Positions 1-12,700 of a stretch of 64,000 bases of DNA are shown in pieces (position 1 is the first letter of the stretch; each line of letters opens with the position of its first letter). The notes beneath the pieces are model-generated. The model saw nothing but the letters and a program-made list of their open reading frames with translations. It had not been told where the DNA came from and searched no databases. Origin of the DNA: Chrysomallon squamiferum (Eukaryota; Mollusca; Gastropoda; Neomphalida; Peltospiridae). The position numbers were made by a program, and so were the translations under genes. The stretch lies in contig CM022679.1 of assembly GCA_012295275.1 (NCBI GenBank), positions 16,628,342 to 16,692,341 on the forward strand, in the 5' to 3' direction.

Positions 1-2335
1 GTGTCATTTCATCCTGTGTAATATTTGTGAGAAGTGCTGCAGCCTGTCAAGATACACAACAGATTGTCAGTCTGTTTTATTTTCACTGCTGTTACATGCT
101 TCACTGAACAACAATACCTGTCTGCAAGGGTTTGTTACCTGCTTCAGGTAGTTTAAGTTAAAGATTGTTTCAGTTTATTCTACACTTTTCTTTACTTGCA
201 GTGGAATGTATTAATTTTCAGGTTACAATGCATAGACAACTGCAGGTCAATACAGGTTACTATGTATGTGAAAACTATTTTTTTTGTTTTCATGACCTCA
301 AAGAATAAAGTGATTTGGAGGCTCAGGCTGTTTAGTTCATTTTAATAATTAAAAGATATTGTTCTATTTTTATTTTTATTTTTTTTTTTCCCCGGTTGGA
401 CAACTGATTATTGGGCAGAAAGCATGATATATATGTTTTGTTTTGAAATGGAATTACTAAGTAACAGTTATTAAAATATGATGGTGAAATGAGCAATCTG
501 AGTTAGATACATAAAACAGTGAAACAAGGAATGGATGTATTGATTTATATACAGAAATTATGAAATAGTTTGTTTATTAGTCTTTAAAACATTACTAACA
601 CAGTTCAAGGCCAGAGGTATATTATACCTTTATATATGATGATAATGCTCTACATACATTCATGCTCAATTATATGCACGCACAATTTTACACACACACA
701 CACACACACAGACACACACACATCTTCATATATATTAAAAACAAACTAATATAATTTTTAACAATTCTCACCTTTATTTTGCATATGCTTATATATCTAT
801 TTCAATTTCATTACAAACATACAGCATAAGATAAAATTAAAAAGCTAAACCATTATTTCCAAAATGTGTTATTTTTCTGACACAGTTTTGTTTGCACTTT
901 AAAGATTGAAAAAGAAAGTTTCAGCAGGGTGAGTACTAAGCATGACACATCAGTGTTGTTAGAAACTGTGTTTGTTTATACTGTTACACGACTACCAAGT
1001 TATCATGTGGTTTTCAAAATTTAGTTAAATAGTAACTGTTACTTGATCTGTTTTAATTATGTAAATATGTCTAACTAATTTGTAATACTGTGTGTGAATT
1101 TTTACTTACAATGTTTGACATTTTACTATTGGATGTTATTTTTCAAGGCTTAGTTTGTGTAGGTGTTTTGTTGATTTCATAATAATTATACTACATAATA
1201 CACAATAAGGATGAAATGAGTAGAATACAGATTTCTACATAATTCTTATGACATGAAAAAATAAATACCTTGAATTTGAATGCAAAGTGTTCATTTTGTA
1301 ATGCAAACAAATGGCCTAAATAAATTTTGTATTCTGATACTTTTATTTGTATCAGGGCAACTTTTGTCTGAAGTATAAGAATGAAAAATGCATATAGGCT
1401 GATACCATTAAAGAAATGAAAGAGAGAGAGAGAGAGATAGTGAGATAGAAAGAGAGAGACAGAAGGGCATTTTGGCAGCTGTACAAGTATGTACATAATC
1501 TATCTAGGAATTGGGGGGTTTGGTGGGTTTTTTTCTATTTAACAAAGTTCATGGAATAAAAATAGATAGCAGCCTACATGCATACTGACAGGCTTAGAAT
1601 ATATTTTGGCCATTGATATGTACATTATCACATAGACACTTAACAGAAGCTTCAGAAACTCAGCCTTTTGAGTGTATTTTATATACCAGAAGGAGGAAAA
1701 AACATAAATATCAAATAAGGAATGACATTCTGTTGCTGTTGCACAGTCATTGACTTGCACACCCAGACACAGACACAGATTTTGTAGATTTAGTGCTTTA
1801 TTACTAATACTTTGTTTGTAATTAAAACAAAAATTAGAAGAGATTTACAAAATAGGTATGTATATATTAATCAGACATTTAGGTTAAGATGGTAGAACCT
1901 CAGAGAAACTCTTTTATACCAGATATTTTATTCACTAAAAGGTAACAGAAATTATTTTTTATCTTTTAAAACTTTTACATTTATAACCAACTGAACGAAA
2001 TGTGGAACTGTTAGTTAAATCAGCAGAAAATATTAAGGTGCATAAATATTAAACATATCTCCTGAATGATCAACATGTTTGTTCACAGGAATTTTCAACT
2101 TCTGCACTAGTCATACAAGATATAACAAGAATGGTGCTTTTCAGGTTATTGAATTAGCAGTAGAAGTACTAACAATGTTATTTGTTCATGAAGGAGTTTT
2201 AATATATAACAGTATTATTATTAATTATTTCAGGAGAAGAAGTACTATTGATGTTTAATTGCTTCAGGGAAGAAGCGCTGTAACTGTTACTTCATTATGA
2301 GTAGGTTTTAAAATATGTTTTTTATGTTGTTCTAG
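1..2335. other. Intron or upstream sequence of the PDZ-LIM gene
   Basis: No coding exon was recognised here on either strand. The first exon seen downstream begins in the middle of a codon, so this stretch is most simply an intron following PDZ-encoding exons left of the window. It holds a short CA microsatellite near 690-722 and AT-rich sequence. The only open frames are short minus-strand ones with low-complexity, Leu/Phe-rich translations typical of AT-rich non-coding DNA. Confidence 0.6.
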
Positions 2336-2692
2336 GGGAGGAACTGCCGTACATGCCAGCTATGAGAAGTTCAATACACCATCAACCACCAACTTCAGCA
2401 GTCCTGCACCCTCTGCACCAACACTACCATCATCAAAAGTAAGTTTAAAACTTGCTTCTGTTTAATGTCACCATCACACTATAGCCATCACCTTCAAGTC
2501 AGCTGTCTCTGCAGTTTCTAATATGTACATGTAGGATCTTCCTTTCATGTAAATTTTAAGATGTGACCTACCATAATTTTTGTTAATGCAAAATATTACC
2601 AACTTTTGTTACTGGAAAAGTTGTTCTTTGTTCTTTTATTATTTGTTTCATAATTGAGGTAATCATTTTGTGTGGAATGCATGCATGCATGT

Positions 2693-2759
<67 letters not shown>

Positions 2760-3343
2760 TCTAGATAAATAATACCAGTCCTTATACATGTCATATTAAC
2801 AGCAGCATGCCAACTAATATACTGCTCTTGTGATATCAGCTACACCAGCTCTGACATTCACCTGTGTACAAATTGTTTCCACCTGTGGAGTATGTGTGTG
2901 AGTGTGTGAGTGAGTGTGTCTCTATAAATGGACCACTGTAACCCAATCTCTGTACGTGCACACTGGAACACAGAGCTCCGCTCACTGGCGACCATGAACC
3001 AATACAGGGTTTGTACTTCTTTATCTTATCCCTTCCATCTTTCAAAATACCTTTCTCTTCACTTTTCAGCAGGAAATATCTAGCTGTAGCAAGGTTGTTC
3101 TTTTTTCTTTCTTTTTCTTTAAATTGCCTGTTCAGGCAGATGATAAATTGGAAAGGTATTTCTGTAGTTTTTTGTTCATACAGCTGGAGCTTGCAGTTAC
3201 TGTGATCACTAGAGAACTGTGAGTCTGCCAGCTGACATATTCATGGAACTTGCTATTTATCTGTCTCTTATGTGATCATGCATTGTTTTTGTTTGTTTAT
3301 TGTGTGTGTTGCTAAACTCATAAAGTGAATATTATTTGAGTGA

Positions 3344-3379
<36 letters not shown>

Positions 3380-6300
3380 TGATAACTGAAATATTTAACA
3401 ACCCACATCGAGCCATTGTTACCTTTTCTCAGTCACTGAAACTTTCAGTTTAAGCAGTATATTAATTAAAATGACAGTCTTAATTAATGATTATTTAACA
3501 AGCATGTAATTAATCATTTTATTAAGTGTCTTTCTTGTGATCAAGTCTGTGTGTGTATTATAATCAGAATGACAAAGCAGAATTAACTAATGTTATTTAT
3601 TACAACTGCACATCATTCATCACTCCACTTTTAAAAATTCACAAAACTGGCAGGTTTCCATCATAATAAGCAAATGTGTGTTTGTTATACCTGCTGTTAA
3701 ATATAATCAATATATGAATGTCTCGAAGCAAGTATATTTGTGTGTGTTTAGATGCATGTTTGTGTGTGTACTTTCCTAATGTGCTTGGGTGTGTGTGTGC
3801 ATCTGTATGTTGGTAAATGTCTGCATATTTTGTGTGTCAAATTTATCTGAAAAGACCATCAGTTTAATTTAAATTTGAGAAATCAATAAAATACAGTTCT
3901 TAAAATGTATGGGGGGGGCATGTATGTGTGCATATCAGAGACCTTATTTGTGTGTCAGTTCATACAGAAAACACATTAAATACCAGGCAAACCATTCTGA
4001 GTTTGAAATAAAAGTACACTCCCATTTTAGCAAACATTCTTTAGCCGAGCATGAACTGAGTATTTTCTGCTTCACGGAATGATGACAACACTTGATGGTT
4101 TGTGCACTTAGTCAAGGATGGTACATACAGCACAGCCAGGTAAAAGATCATGACATCTGCTGTCATGCAAACTGAAATCCTCAGCCACTAATAGATTTAA
4201 CAGCAGCAACAATGCATCTTTTCAGTCTTATACTTCAGTCAGGCATGTCTGCTGAAAGGCACATACAGAAAACATATGGACAAATGGATAAGTTCTTGTG
4301 TACATGTTTCCATCACACAAACAGCTATTAAGTTAACCACTTCACTTAAACATTTCAACCACTGTACAAGTAGCCAGTACAAACAGCTAGCCTTTCTTCC
4401 ACAAGGGTAGAAATCAAATTATTTTGTGCTGCTGATGAAAGAGGAAAGTGATTTTATGTTAATATTAACTTCCAGAGTAGCTCCAGTAACCTAGGCTGTG
4501 TTCAGGATATGCATCAAGCCTCAGTTGTTGAAAGGCTAAAAAAGAAAAAAAAAACTCTGAAAGAATCAATCAAAATGGCTGTCACTTGTAATCGTTTTCT
4601 TTTTTCATCTAGACCACCCAATATTTCATTACTATGCATGTCAAAATACAGACTAATCAATCAGGATTAATTAATTTTATTTTATAAACCCATAAAAATA
4701 AAAAATTGTTGATCATACAAATGATCCTTGGAACAAAATAATCATCAGAAATATAATTTATACTGCAGTCATCTGAAAATAGTTTTTTAAAAACTAATTT
4801 GAATTTACTAAAAAGGACCATCTTTAGAGGAGAAACTACCAATACGTATGAATAAAAATGTTACAGTATTAGTTCATTTATCTGGAAAGTGTTTCCAAAC
4901 ACATGGAATTGATAGAAACCATGATTGTGCCAACATTCTTCAGTTGTTCTGTGTATGAGGCACAGTTAATAACAGAGTTTATATAACAGTCATATCACCC
5001 AGGTGTACTCACTTATACTTCCCAGTGTTGGTTTGCCTGCAGCTTTAAATTCTTACAGTAAATTATTCAAGTTTTTTACTTTTAAATTAGTCATGCAAAA
5101 CAGATACAAGCTGAGACTGTTTAGCTACATTTAAAAAATACATATTTTTGGCAAATTATATCTGTTTTCATGGCAGGAATTTGAAGAGCAAAACTTAACA
5201 AACAAAAAAATTAAAAATTAAAAACCCAGAAATATTTTCACCTTATTTTTAAAATGATACTTGAAATGTTTTACGAAAACCAGAAAAAAGAATTAAAAAA
5301 AAATTATATATTTAACACTCCTCGAAACTCTGACTTAAAATAGACTCCAGTAAAATGTTACATTTATAACATCAGTGAAATATGAAAGTTGAAGACCATG
5401 TTAAAGCATCTAGTGGATTAAAGAAATAAACTTTGACAACATGTAACTTTCTTAGTAAGTGATTTGCTTTTTGTTGTTGTCATTCACAGTTATTTAAATA
5501 AAAATACATTAAATTGTGGGAATGTTTTCTTCACCAAACTCTATCACTTGATGATTCTAACATAAAGATAAGCCACCTATTAAAAGCACACACTATCAGC
5601 AGTTTATCTTGTGGTGAGTTGATGGCATTTCACATGTTTGTATTTTAGTGAAAGCCTGGGAGGTAGTTAACATAGTTCATACATTAAATCATGATGGTCT
5701 TTTTTTAAATGGTATGTATTATACATATAAAAATGTGACAAAACAGGTTAGATGTGTTTCATGACAAAGCCAGATATGAAATTAATGTTTGAAATTTACA
5801 TATAAATATCAAAATAAACCTCATAACACTAAAATAAAGTGTTTATAAAATGTGTTTTTTATGATAAGCAGGATGTAAATAAAGTGTCAACAAATATTTA
5901 AGCATCCAGGATTTTGTAGATTTTGTTAGAATGGGAAATGTCTGAAAACTGGCAAGAAGAATATAAAATTCAGTTTTTTATTTCCTGTAAGAACACACAG
6001 GACTGGATTTTTTATTCTTCTTAAGATAAACAGCCCCAAGTCTTAAAACAGACAGACCCCTGGCTTGTAGTCAATGCCAAGATAATCAGTATTTCACAAC
6101 AGCCTTTTCTGATTATCATGACAAAATGTTCCATTACAATCATCCACAACAACATCTGAAAGTTGATATTGTTCTCTCAATTTTTGTTATTCAACATAAG
6201 AAGCAGAATGATGATAGTGAATCCCACTTTATTTCTCAAGCCAAGCTTATCAAAAATATTGTAATAAATATTAACAGTTCAAAAAGACTGTAAACTTCAG

Positions 6301-9300
6301 ATGAGTAGTTAATTGTATTAATTATTAGAATTTATTATTTTTTTTTCTGTTTGACATTTATACATTTATTATTATAAAGAGAATAGTTTACATGATTAAT
6401 ACAGTTGTAGAAAAAAAAAATGTATGTAAATATATTATGCATTTTATCGTTTTAATATTTATTTGATTACAGAATTTCAATGTTGCTCCAAAGCCATTTG
6501 GTGCACCCACCAATCCTAACACCAATTTTGGCCTCAGCAATCCTGGAACCAGCTATGGAGTTACCTCCCTTACACAGAAAACACAGAACCTGAATATATC
6601 AAGGTATGAGGAATACAGTTCACTTTTACATTTCTGCATATATTTGTCTATCTATTTATAAACAGACTTGTTTATTTAGTTCTCACAAACATAAAAAATA
6701 AGTATTGATTACAATAAACAAGTGCAAGCTTTGACAACTCAGGTTTCCAAAGGAATTATGATTATGACATACAGATTTATGATTTTGTTCATGATTGTTG
6801 AATATCTTTTTCACAGCAAGGAAATAGACATTTCAGTGGGTGTTTTTTTTAAAAAGAAAGAAAATAAATAATCTGACAAAATGGTATATCTCAATTTTGT
6901 TTTTTTTAACATCATGCATGTATTATAAATAATTATGATTTTTAATGTTTCTACATCATTTACTTACTTGTTCAGCTTTTGCTTCATTTTTTCCCTAGTC
7001 ATTATAGTTTTAGAAGAAAACAAGCTGTTTTTAATGTGTTGTCTCTTTCAGTCCCATTGATTATCAGGCTTCTGCTCAGAAGTATGCTGAGCGAGATGAG
7101 CCCCCTGACCCTGCTCAGCACCACTCAAAGTCTTTCAAACAGCTGCAGACAATGATTGACAGCGGCCAAGGTAAAACAGTTCATTTGAATTTACTGAATT
7201 TCAATTTAAATGTTGATTTTCTAATTTTTTTTAAATGATTGCTCTCATTCTTCAAGCATTATAACACTGTAGCATTAATTTCTGAAATACATTTAAAGCA
7301 TTTTAAAGCCAAACAAGATCAGAAACAAGTAAAAAGAGGGGTATTCAGTTTAGAGCAGTTTTAGGGCTAAAATATTTGTATAAATCCAGTTCATAGTTCA
7401 GTAATTTCACCCAATTTCTCTGATTCTTTCAGTAAGTAATAAAAAGTGGCTAATGTATTAAAAAAAATTTATATATATATATTTTTTTATTATTTTTCTA
7501 TTTTTAAATTTCTCACATTTTGTGAACAGACAATAGAATGACACTGACATCAGTTTGTGAACTATTTCACAAGTTGAATAAGTGCTTATTATTCAGTGGC
7601 CAGAGTACACAGTTTTTAAAATAATTTAATAATCAGTTCACATCGTCTCTGCTGAATTTGTGTTAGATGAAGCCAGTTGGGAGATTGTGATATATTTTCA
7701 CTACATTTAAATTTCCTACTGAGTCTCTACATAACAGGCAAACACAGACAAACAGCTCTGTCTTTATTCAGCTATAAATTATATACATTTATTTTTATTT
7801 TCCACTCTATATGTTCAGTGGCTTGAAGCCAGTATTGTTGTTTGACATGTGGCTGTTTATTACATAGTCAGATGGTTTCTGTAAACACAGCTGAATCATT
7901 AAACATCACATAACTGGGTCATTACAACCTTTATTTCATATTATTATATCACTTCAGTCACTAGTACAGTATTTTGTAGTGTTTAATACCAGTTGATTTT
8001 TTAGTACAAAACATTGAAATGAGTTGTTAAAATATTTTTGGCAGTTTTATTGTTTTTTATTTTCACATTGAAAATAAATGTGCATGGTTTTATTCATTCA
8101 TTTAAACAAAAAATTATATATTATTACTTTCATCATCTATTAATTAAATATTTAATTTATTTCCTTTTATCAGATTTGGCCTAAAATTTTGAAAATAACC
8201 ACAATACAATTTTTGGATTCCTATTTCATTATGAATAAAAATAACACTAATTAAAATTTTGGAAAGGTTTTAACAATTTCACTTATCTTTGTGTGTGTGT
8301 GTGATAATAATTTTTCAAAATTAATATTTTATATGATATTTTTCACAAACAATCATCTTCATAAACATCATCATTATCATCATCATTATCATCATCATCA
8401 TGCCACATAGACCAAGATATTTTTCAGAACCAGGAGCTGGGCTCCGTCCTTTACCTAAAACAACAGGCCGTACATCTCCTTTGAGTGCTCCTGCAGCTCC
8501 TGTAGCTCCTCAGGCAAAGACAGTGAAAGCTATTTTGCCACAAAGATACAATACACCCATAGGGCTGTATTCAAATGCAAATGTGGAAACAACATTACAA
8601 GACCAATCAAAGTTTTTGGTAAAAGAAGATGCTGGGTAAATTAAGTTCTTGTCCATTCAAGTTTGACAGAAATCATTAAAAAATATGCAGAAGTTATGTT
8701 GTTTTTTTTTCTGGTTTTTTTCACAGTTTCATATTTTAAAAGAAATACCATATCACTGAAACTGAAGTTGATAACTTCTGCATATTTTCTGTGAGTTACG
8801 AACATCTGCAAGACCAGGAACCTGAACCGATTCTACATCTTCTTGTGTTTCAAATTGTTTTTCTACATTTGCAGTTTCCTTGCTTGATCTTATATCTGTA
8901 TAAAAAATATATATTGAAATTAAAGGTAGCCAAAAGGCTTTATTTTTCTGTTATTTCTGTAAATGTAGAAACATGTCCAGGGTCCTGGTTAATATGGCAG
9001 AATGTGCAGTAAAAGAAAATTACAAGTTGTAAACTGACATTTCCATTTTCAGGTTCACCGACACGCCCACCATGGCAAAGGTATCAGTGTCCTTCATGTC
9101 AGGTTTATTTGTTTGCAGCCTCTGTTGGAGTTATCCCCCCTACCCAGCTGACATTTGTCTTTTGACTTTTGAAGACTTGTAACTGAATAAAATATAAATT
9201 TTTGTTTAGATGATTTGAAATATCAATCAGTGCATCAAATTTATAATGGGCCATCCTTCAAATATGTGAAGAAATCATTCACATTCGAATATTTAAATAG

Positions 9301-9698
9301 GAATATGAGTTATTTAAGAAAACATATCAGATCCTGGATAGTGAGGTCAGAAACAAATCTAAGAAAGAATTTGAAAAGGGAACACAAAAAGTTCTTCAAA
9401 ATGTTTGAAAGATGGTCAACAAAATTAGAACACTGTGCAATAACTGTTATTTCAGAAATACACAGGTCTTCAAAAGTTTTTTTGCCATTATTTTCAGTGT
9501 CTGTGGTTTACTATTTATATTTTAAAATGATAAAGGAAAAATGTCCAAGCAGTCACTTTAGTATAGCTTTGTCTCAAGTATGTGCACATTGTTTTGAAAC
9601 AGTAAATCAGTTAAACTTCACTGAACTTTTAAGTTTTTGAAATATTTCCCTGGTATTAATAAACAAACTATATACTTTTCAAGTCTTTTACAAATTTT

Positions 9699-9734
<36 letters not shown>

Positions 9735-12700
9735 TGCAGACAGTCAAGTTAAGTTCTGACCAACCGAACATTAATCAAAATTTACTAAAAGTTTCTTTGA
9801 TTTTTTTATTATTAACAAGTGAATTAGCAGTACAAGAAAAAAATAAGGATAGAAAAAAACTAAATGTACTTGAATGTTACTATATAATCCTGATTTGTCC
9901 CTTCATTTCTATCACTTATATTTTTGTTCATTAAATTAAATAAATAAATAAATAAATGAACAGACAACAACACAAAATACCATACAGCATAGTTATGTAA
10001 AATGAAAGTTTGGACATGTTTCAGGAATCAGTTGTTGATAAAAAAGTTGGCAGCTGTTATTGTAAATATGCATGAGGGGGAATTGTGAAATATAAAATTT
10101 TATATTTGTTTCTTTTTTGTTATTAATTTTGTATTAATATTTTCACTTATTTTCATTATCATGAATATAAACTTTTAAACAAGTTTTGTTATATGCATGA
10201 GAAAATGATTTTACTTTGTGATCCATTAAATACATTTTATACAATTTCGTTAGCTCTTACTAATTTATTTTTATTTCTTATCTTTACAGTATTTTTATTA
10301 TTTTATCTGTTACAAGAGTAAATATCAAAGATATTAACTTAACTAATATTTTCAATGGGTTACTAAAAATTATGTGTGTTATGTGTAAACACATAGCAGT
10401 GTAACAGAAACTCATTTTGTTGCCTGCTGTCTATTTACAAATCTAAAGTTTATGGTGTTACCTCCCAAAAAAAACAATTAATTGAAAATAACTAAATAAA
10501 TAAATAAAAACAAATGAAAATGAAATTCACAAATAATCAGATAGTTTGGAACAAAGATAATTTATTTAAATATATCACTTGGAATTTTGTTTTGTACTGC
10601 CTAGTTTAATTAATACTTCATTGAATATAATAATATAAAGCATGAATCTGTGTAATATATTAGTTATTTAGAATAGCATTTTATAACGGGAAAAAAATTC
10701 ATTTCAGTTTTCATTGAACCATCTGTAGTTTATAATGCATGTCTAAGATACCACAATTCACAGGATCATTCCTACTCAGTTTCAGTTTATAAAAAGCTGT
10801 ATGTACTATCCTGTCTGTAGGAAGGTGTCTATAAATGATTACTTTCTGCTAATGAATTGGCAGCCCACGTTTTCTTTCTCATATCATTAGAGACTGACTT
10901 GTAACAGTTTTTAATATCAAAATATAATTTTGAAATTTTAAACATTCTTTCATTATAATCTGGTTTAATGTAAACCTCTGAACATTATAATCATATTTAT
11001 ATAGAACTGCACTATTAAAACTGTATGAACATGTTAAAAGTTTTCAAATTATTTTATTCCAGTATTATTAGAAGCAGAGCCAAAAAATATTTTATTGAAC
11101 TTAATCATTTAAAAAAATAATAAAGATAAGATTATTGAAAATAAAAAAACATTTTTCATTTAAAAATGAGATACACGTGATTGTTTTTTCTTACAGCATG
11201 TGTTGTTTTTTAAATACAGAGTATTCAAATTCCTCACTGAACTTGAATTGTCTGTTTTTTGCATGCATGTTTTTGTATATTGTTCATTTTCAAATTCAAC
11301 TTTTAAGCATAAAATATTGTTTGGTTCTGTGTAGAATTAATTAGTGTAAAACGTGAAAAACTTAACTAAATATAATTTATAAGGAAAAGCTTATTATTAT
11401 AAAATTTCCTTTCATTTTACTGAGATAAAGTGAAGAAACAAATTTGATATTTTGGAAGATGATGTTACTTCCAGCTCCAGATAAAATATAAAACATAAAA
11501 ATTTAATTTCATATTGTCTAATTCCTAATATGATTCTGTTTAGCTCAAGTAAAATAATTATCCTTTTTTATTCTTTTTTCTTTTCGTTTTTTGATTGTAA
11601 GTCTTCGAATTTATTCACAGATGTACAAAGTTCTAAACAATTCAGTTTTAAATTACCCAGTTAAAAAAAACTTGTAGCTTCAAAAGTACTTTTTGTTTTT
11701 AGCATGGTCCATTGAAATGTTTTTCACATTTTACCATACTTGTTCACTAATTGCATGAACTGTTTTGTTGCATGTATGTTGCATGTTTTCAGGGAACCGG
11801 TCACTGAATCTGTTCCACGTGTTGGTCCTGCAGTGCACATTAGTTCTGGTATTAGAAATGGTGGCACAGTTGAAGGTCCTGGCAGTAACACTAAGACATA
11901 TTACCCCTCAGAAACATACAAACTGATCAAAGAACAAGAATGTCCCTCAGCAAAAGAAGATGTTTCCCACACCCCGATTCACTCTCGATCTTTCAAACAT
12001 TTACAGCAGCAGCTTGAAAGGTAGGCAGGTTGATAAAAAGCTGAAAAATAGGTGGGTTGAAATACAGCTGAAAGGTAGACTGGTTCATATAAAGCTGAAA
12101 AATTGCTGCACTAATGTACAGCTAACAGATTTGTGGGTTGATCTACAGCTGAAAGATAGTCTGGTTGATATCTACTCCTAATCATTTACAGCTTGTGGGA
12201 ATTTACAGCATTACGGTTAAACATGCTGATTTACAACTAGAATACAGCTATATGCTGGACTGGTCAATTTCAGCTGAAATGCAGATTTTTGGCTGATTTA
12301 CAGCTAGAATATATAGATGATATACCAAGCAAGCTGAGTTATTACTAGAATACAGTTGTATATTAAACAGATTTGTTAGGCTGATAGACAGCTAAAAGAC
12401 TACTTACACCTACTTACAGTTAAGGTGGAGATGGGTGGTTTTCAACAGTTGTATGGTATCTGTTTAAGATGACAGGCTTTTTACAGATAGAATACAGCTG
12501 AATAATAGACAAGCATAGTGTTTGTAATAGGTGAATTAAAGCTGGAGTATGGTGTGTGTTGTGAAACAGACTGCAGTTGAAATACAGCTGACTGATGGGA
12601 AAGTGATTAGCACTTAAAATAGCTATGAAAGACCAAATAGGTGTATGGTAAGCTGAATTTCAGCTAGAGCATTGTTATACAGTTAGGAAAGTAATTTACA

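Larger units (their letters stand above)
2439..6472 (+). other. Large intron of the PDZ-LIM gene
   Basis: This 4-kb intron separates two in-phase exons. It contains a long GT microsatellite at 2701-2756, a CA run at 3347-3376 and a GC-richer island at about 2830-3010 annotated separately as a possible internal promoter. From 3100 to 6472 no further coding signal was recognised. Confidence 0.7.

Noticed and set aside
2583-2789. Minus-strand frame with a long Thr-His repeat
   Set aside because: Product of the GT microsatellite, not a protein gene.
9699-9731. Poly-T run as evidence that the 9210-9640 frame is a retrocopy
   Set aside because: A retrocopy on the plus strand should end in poly-A; a T run on the same strand has the wrong polarity, and there are no obvious flanking target-site duplications.
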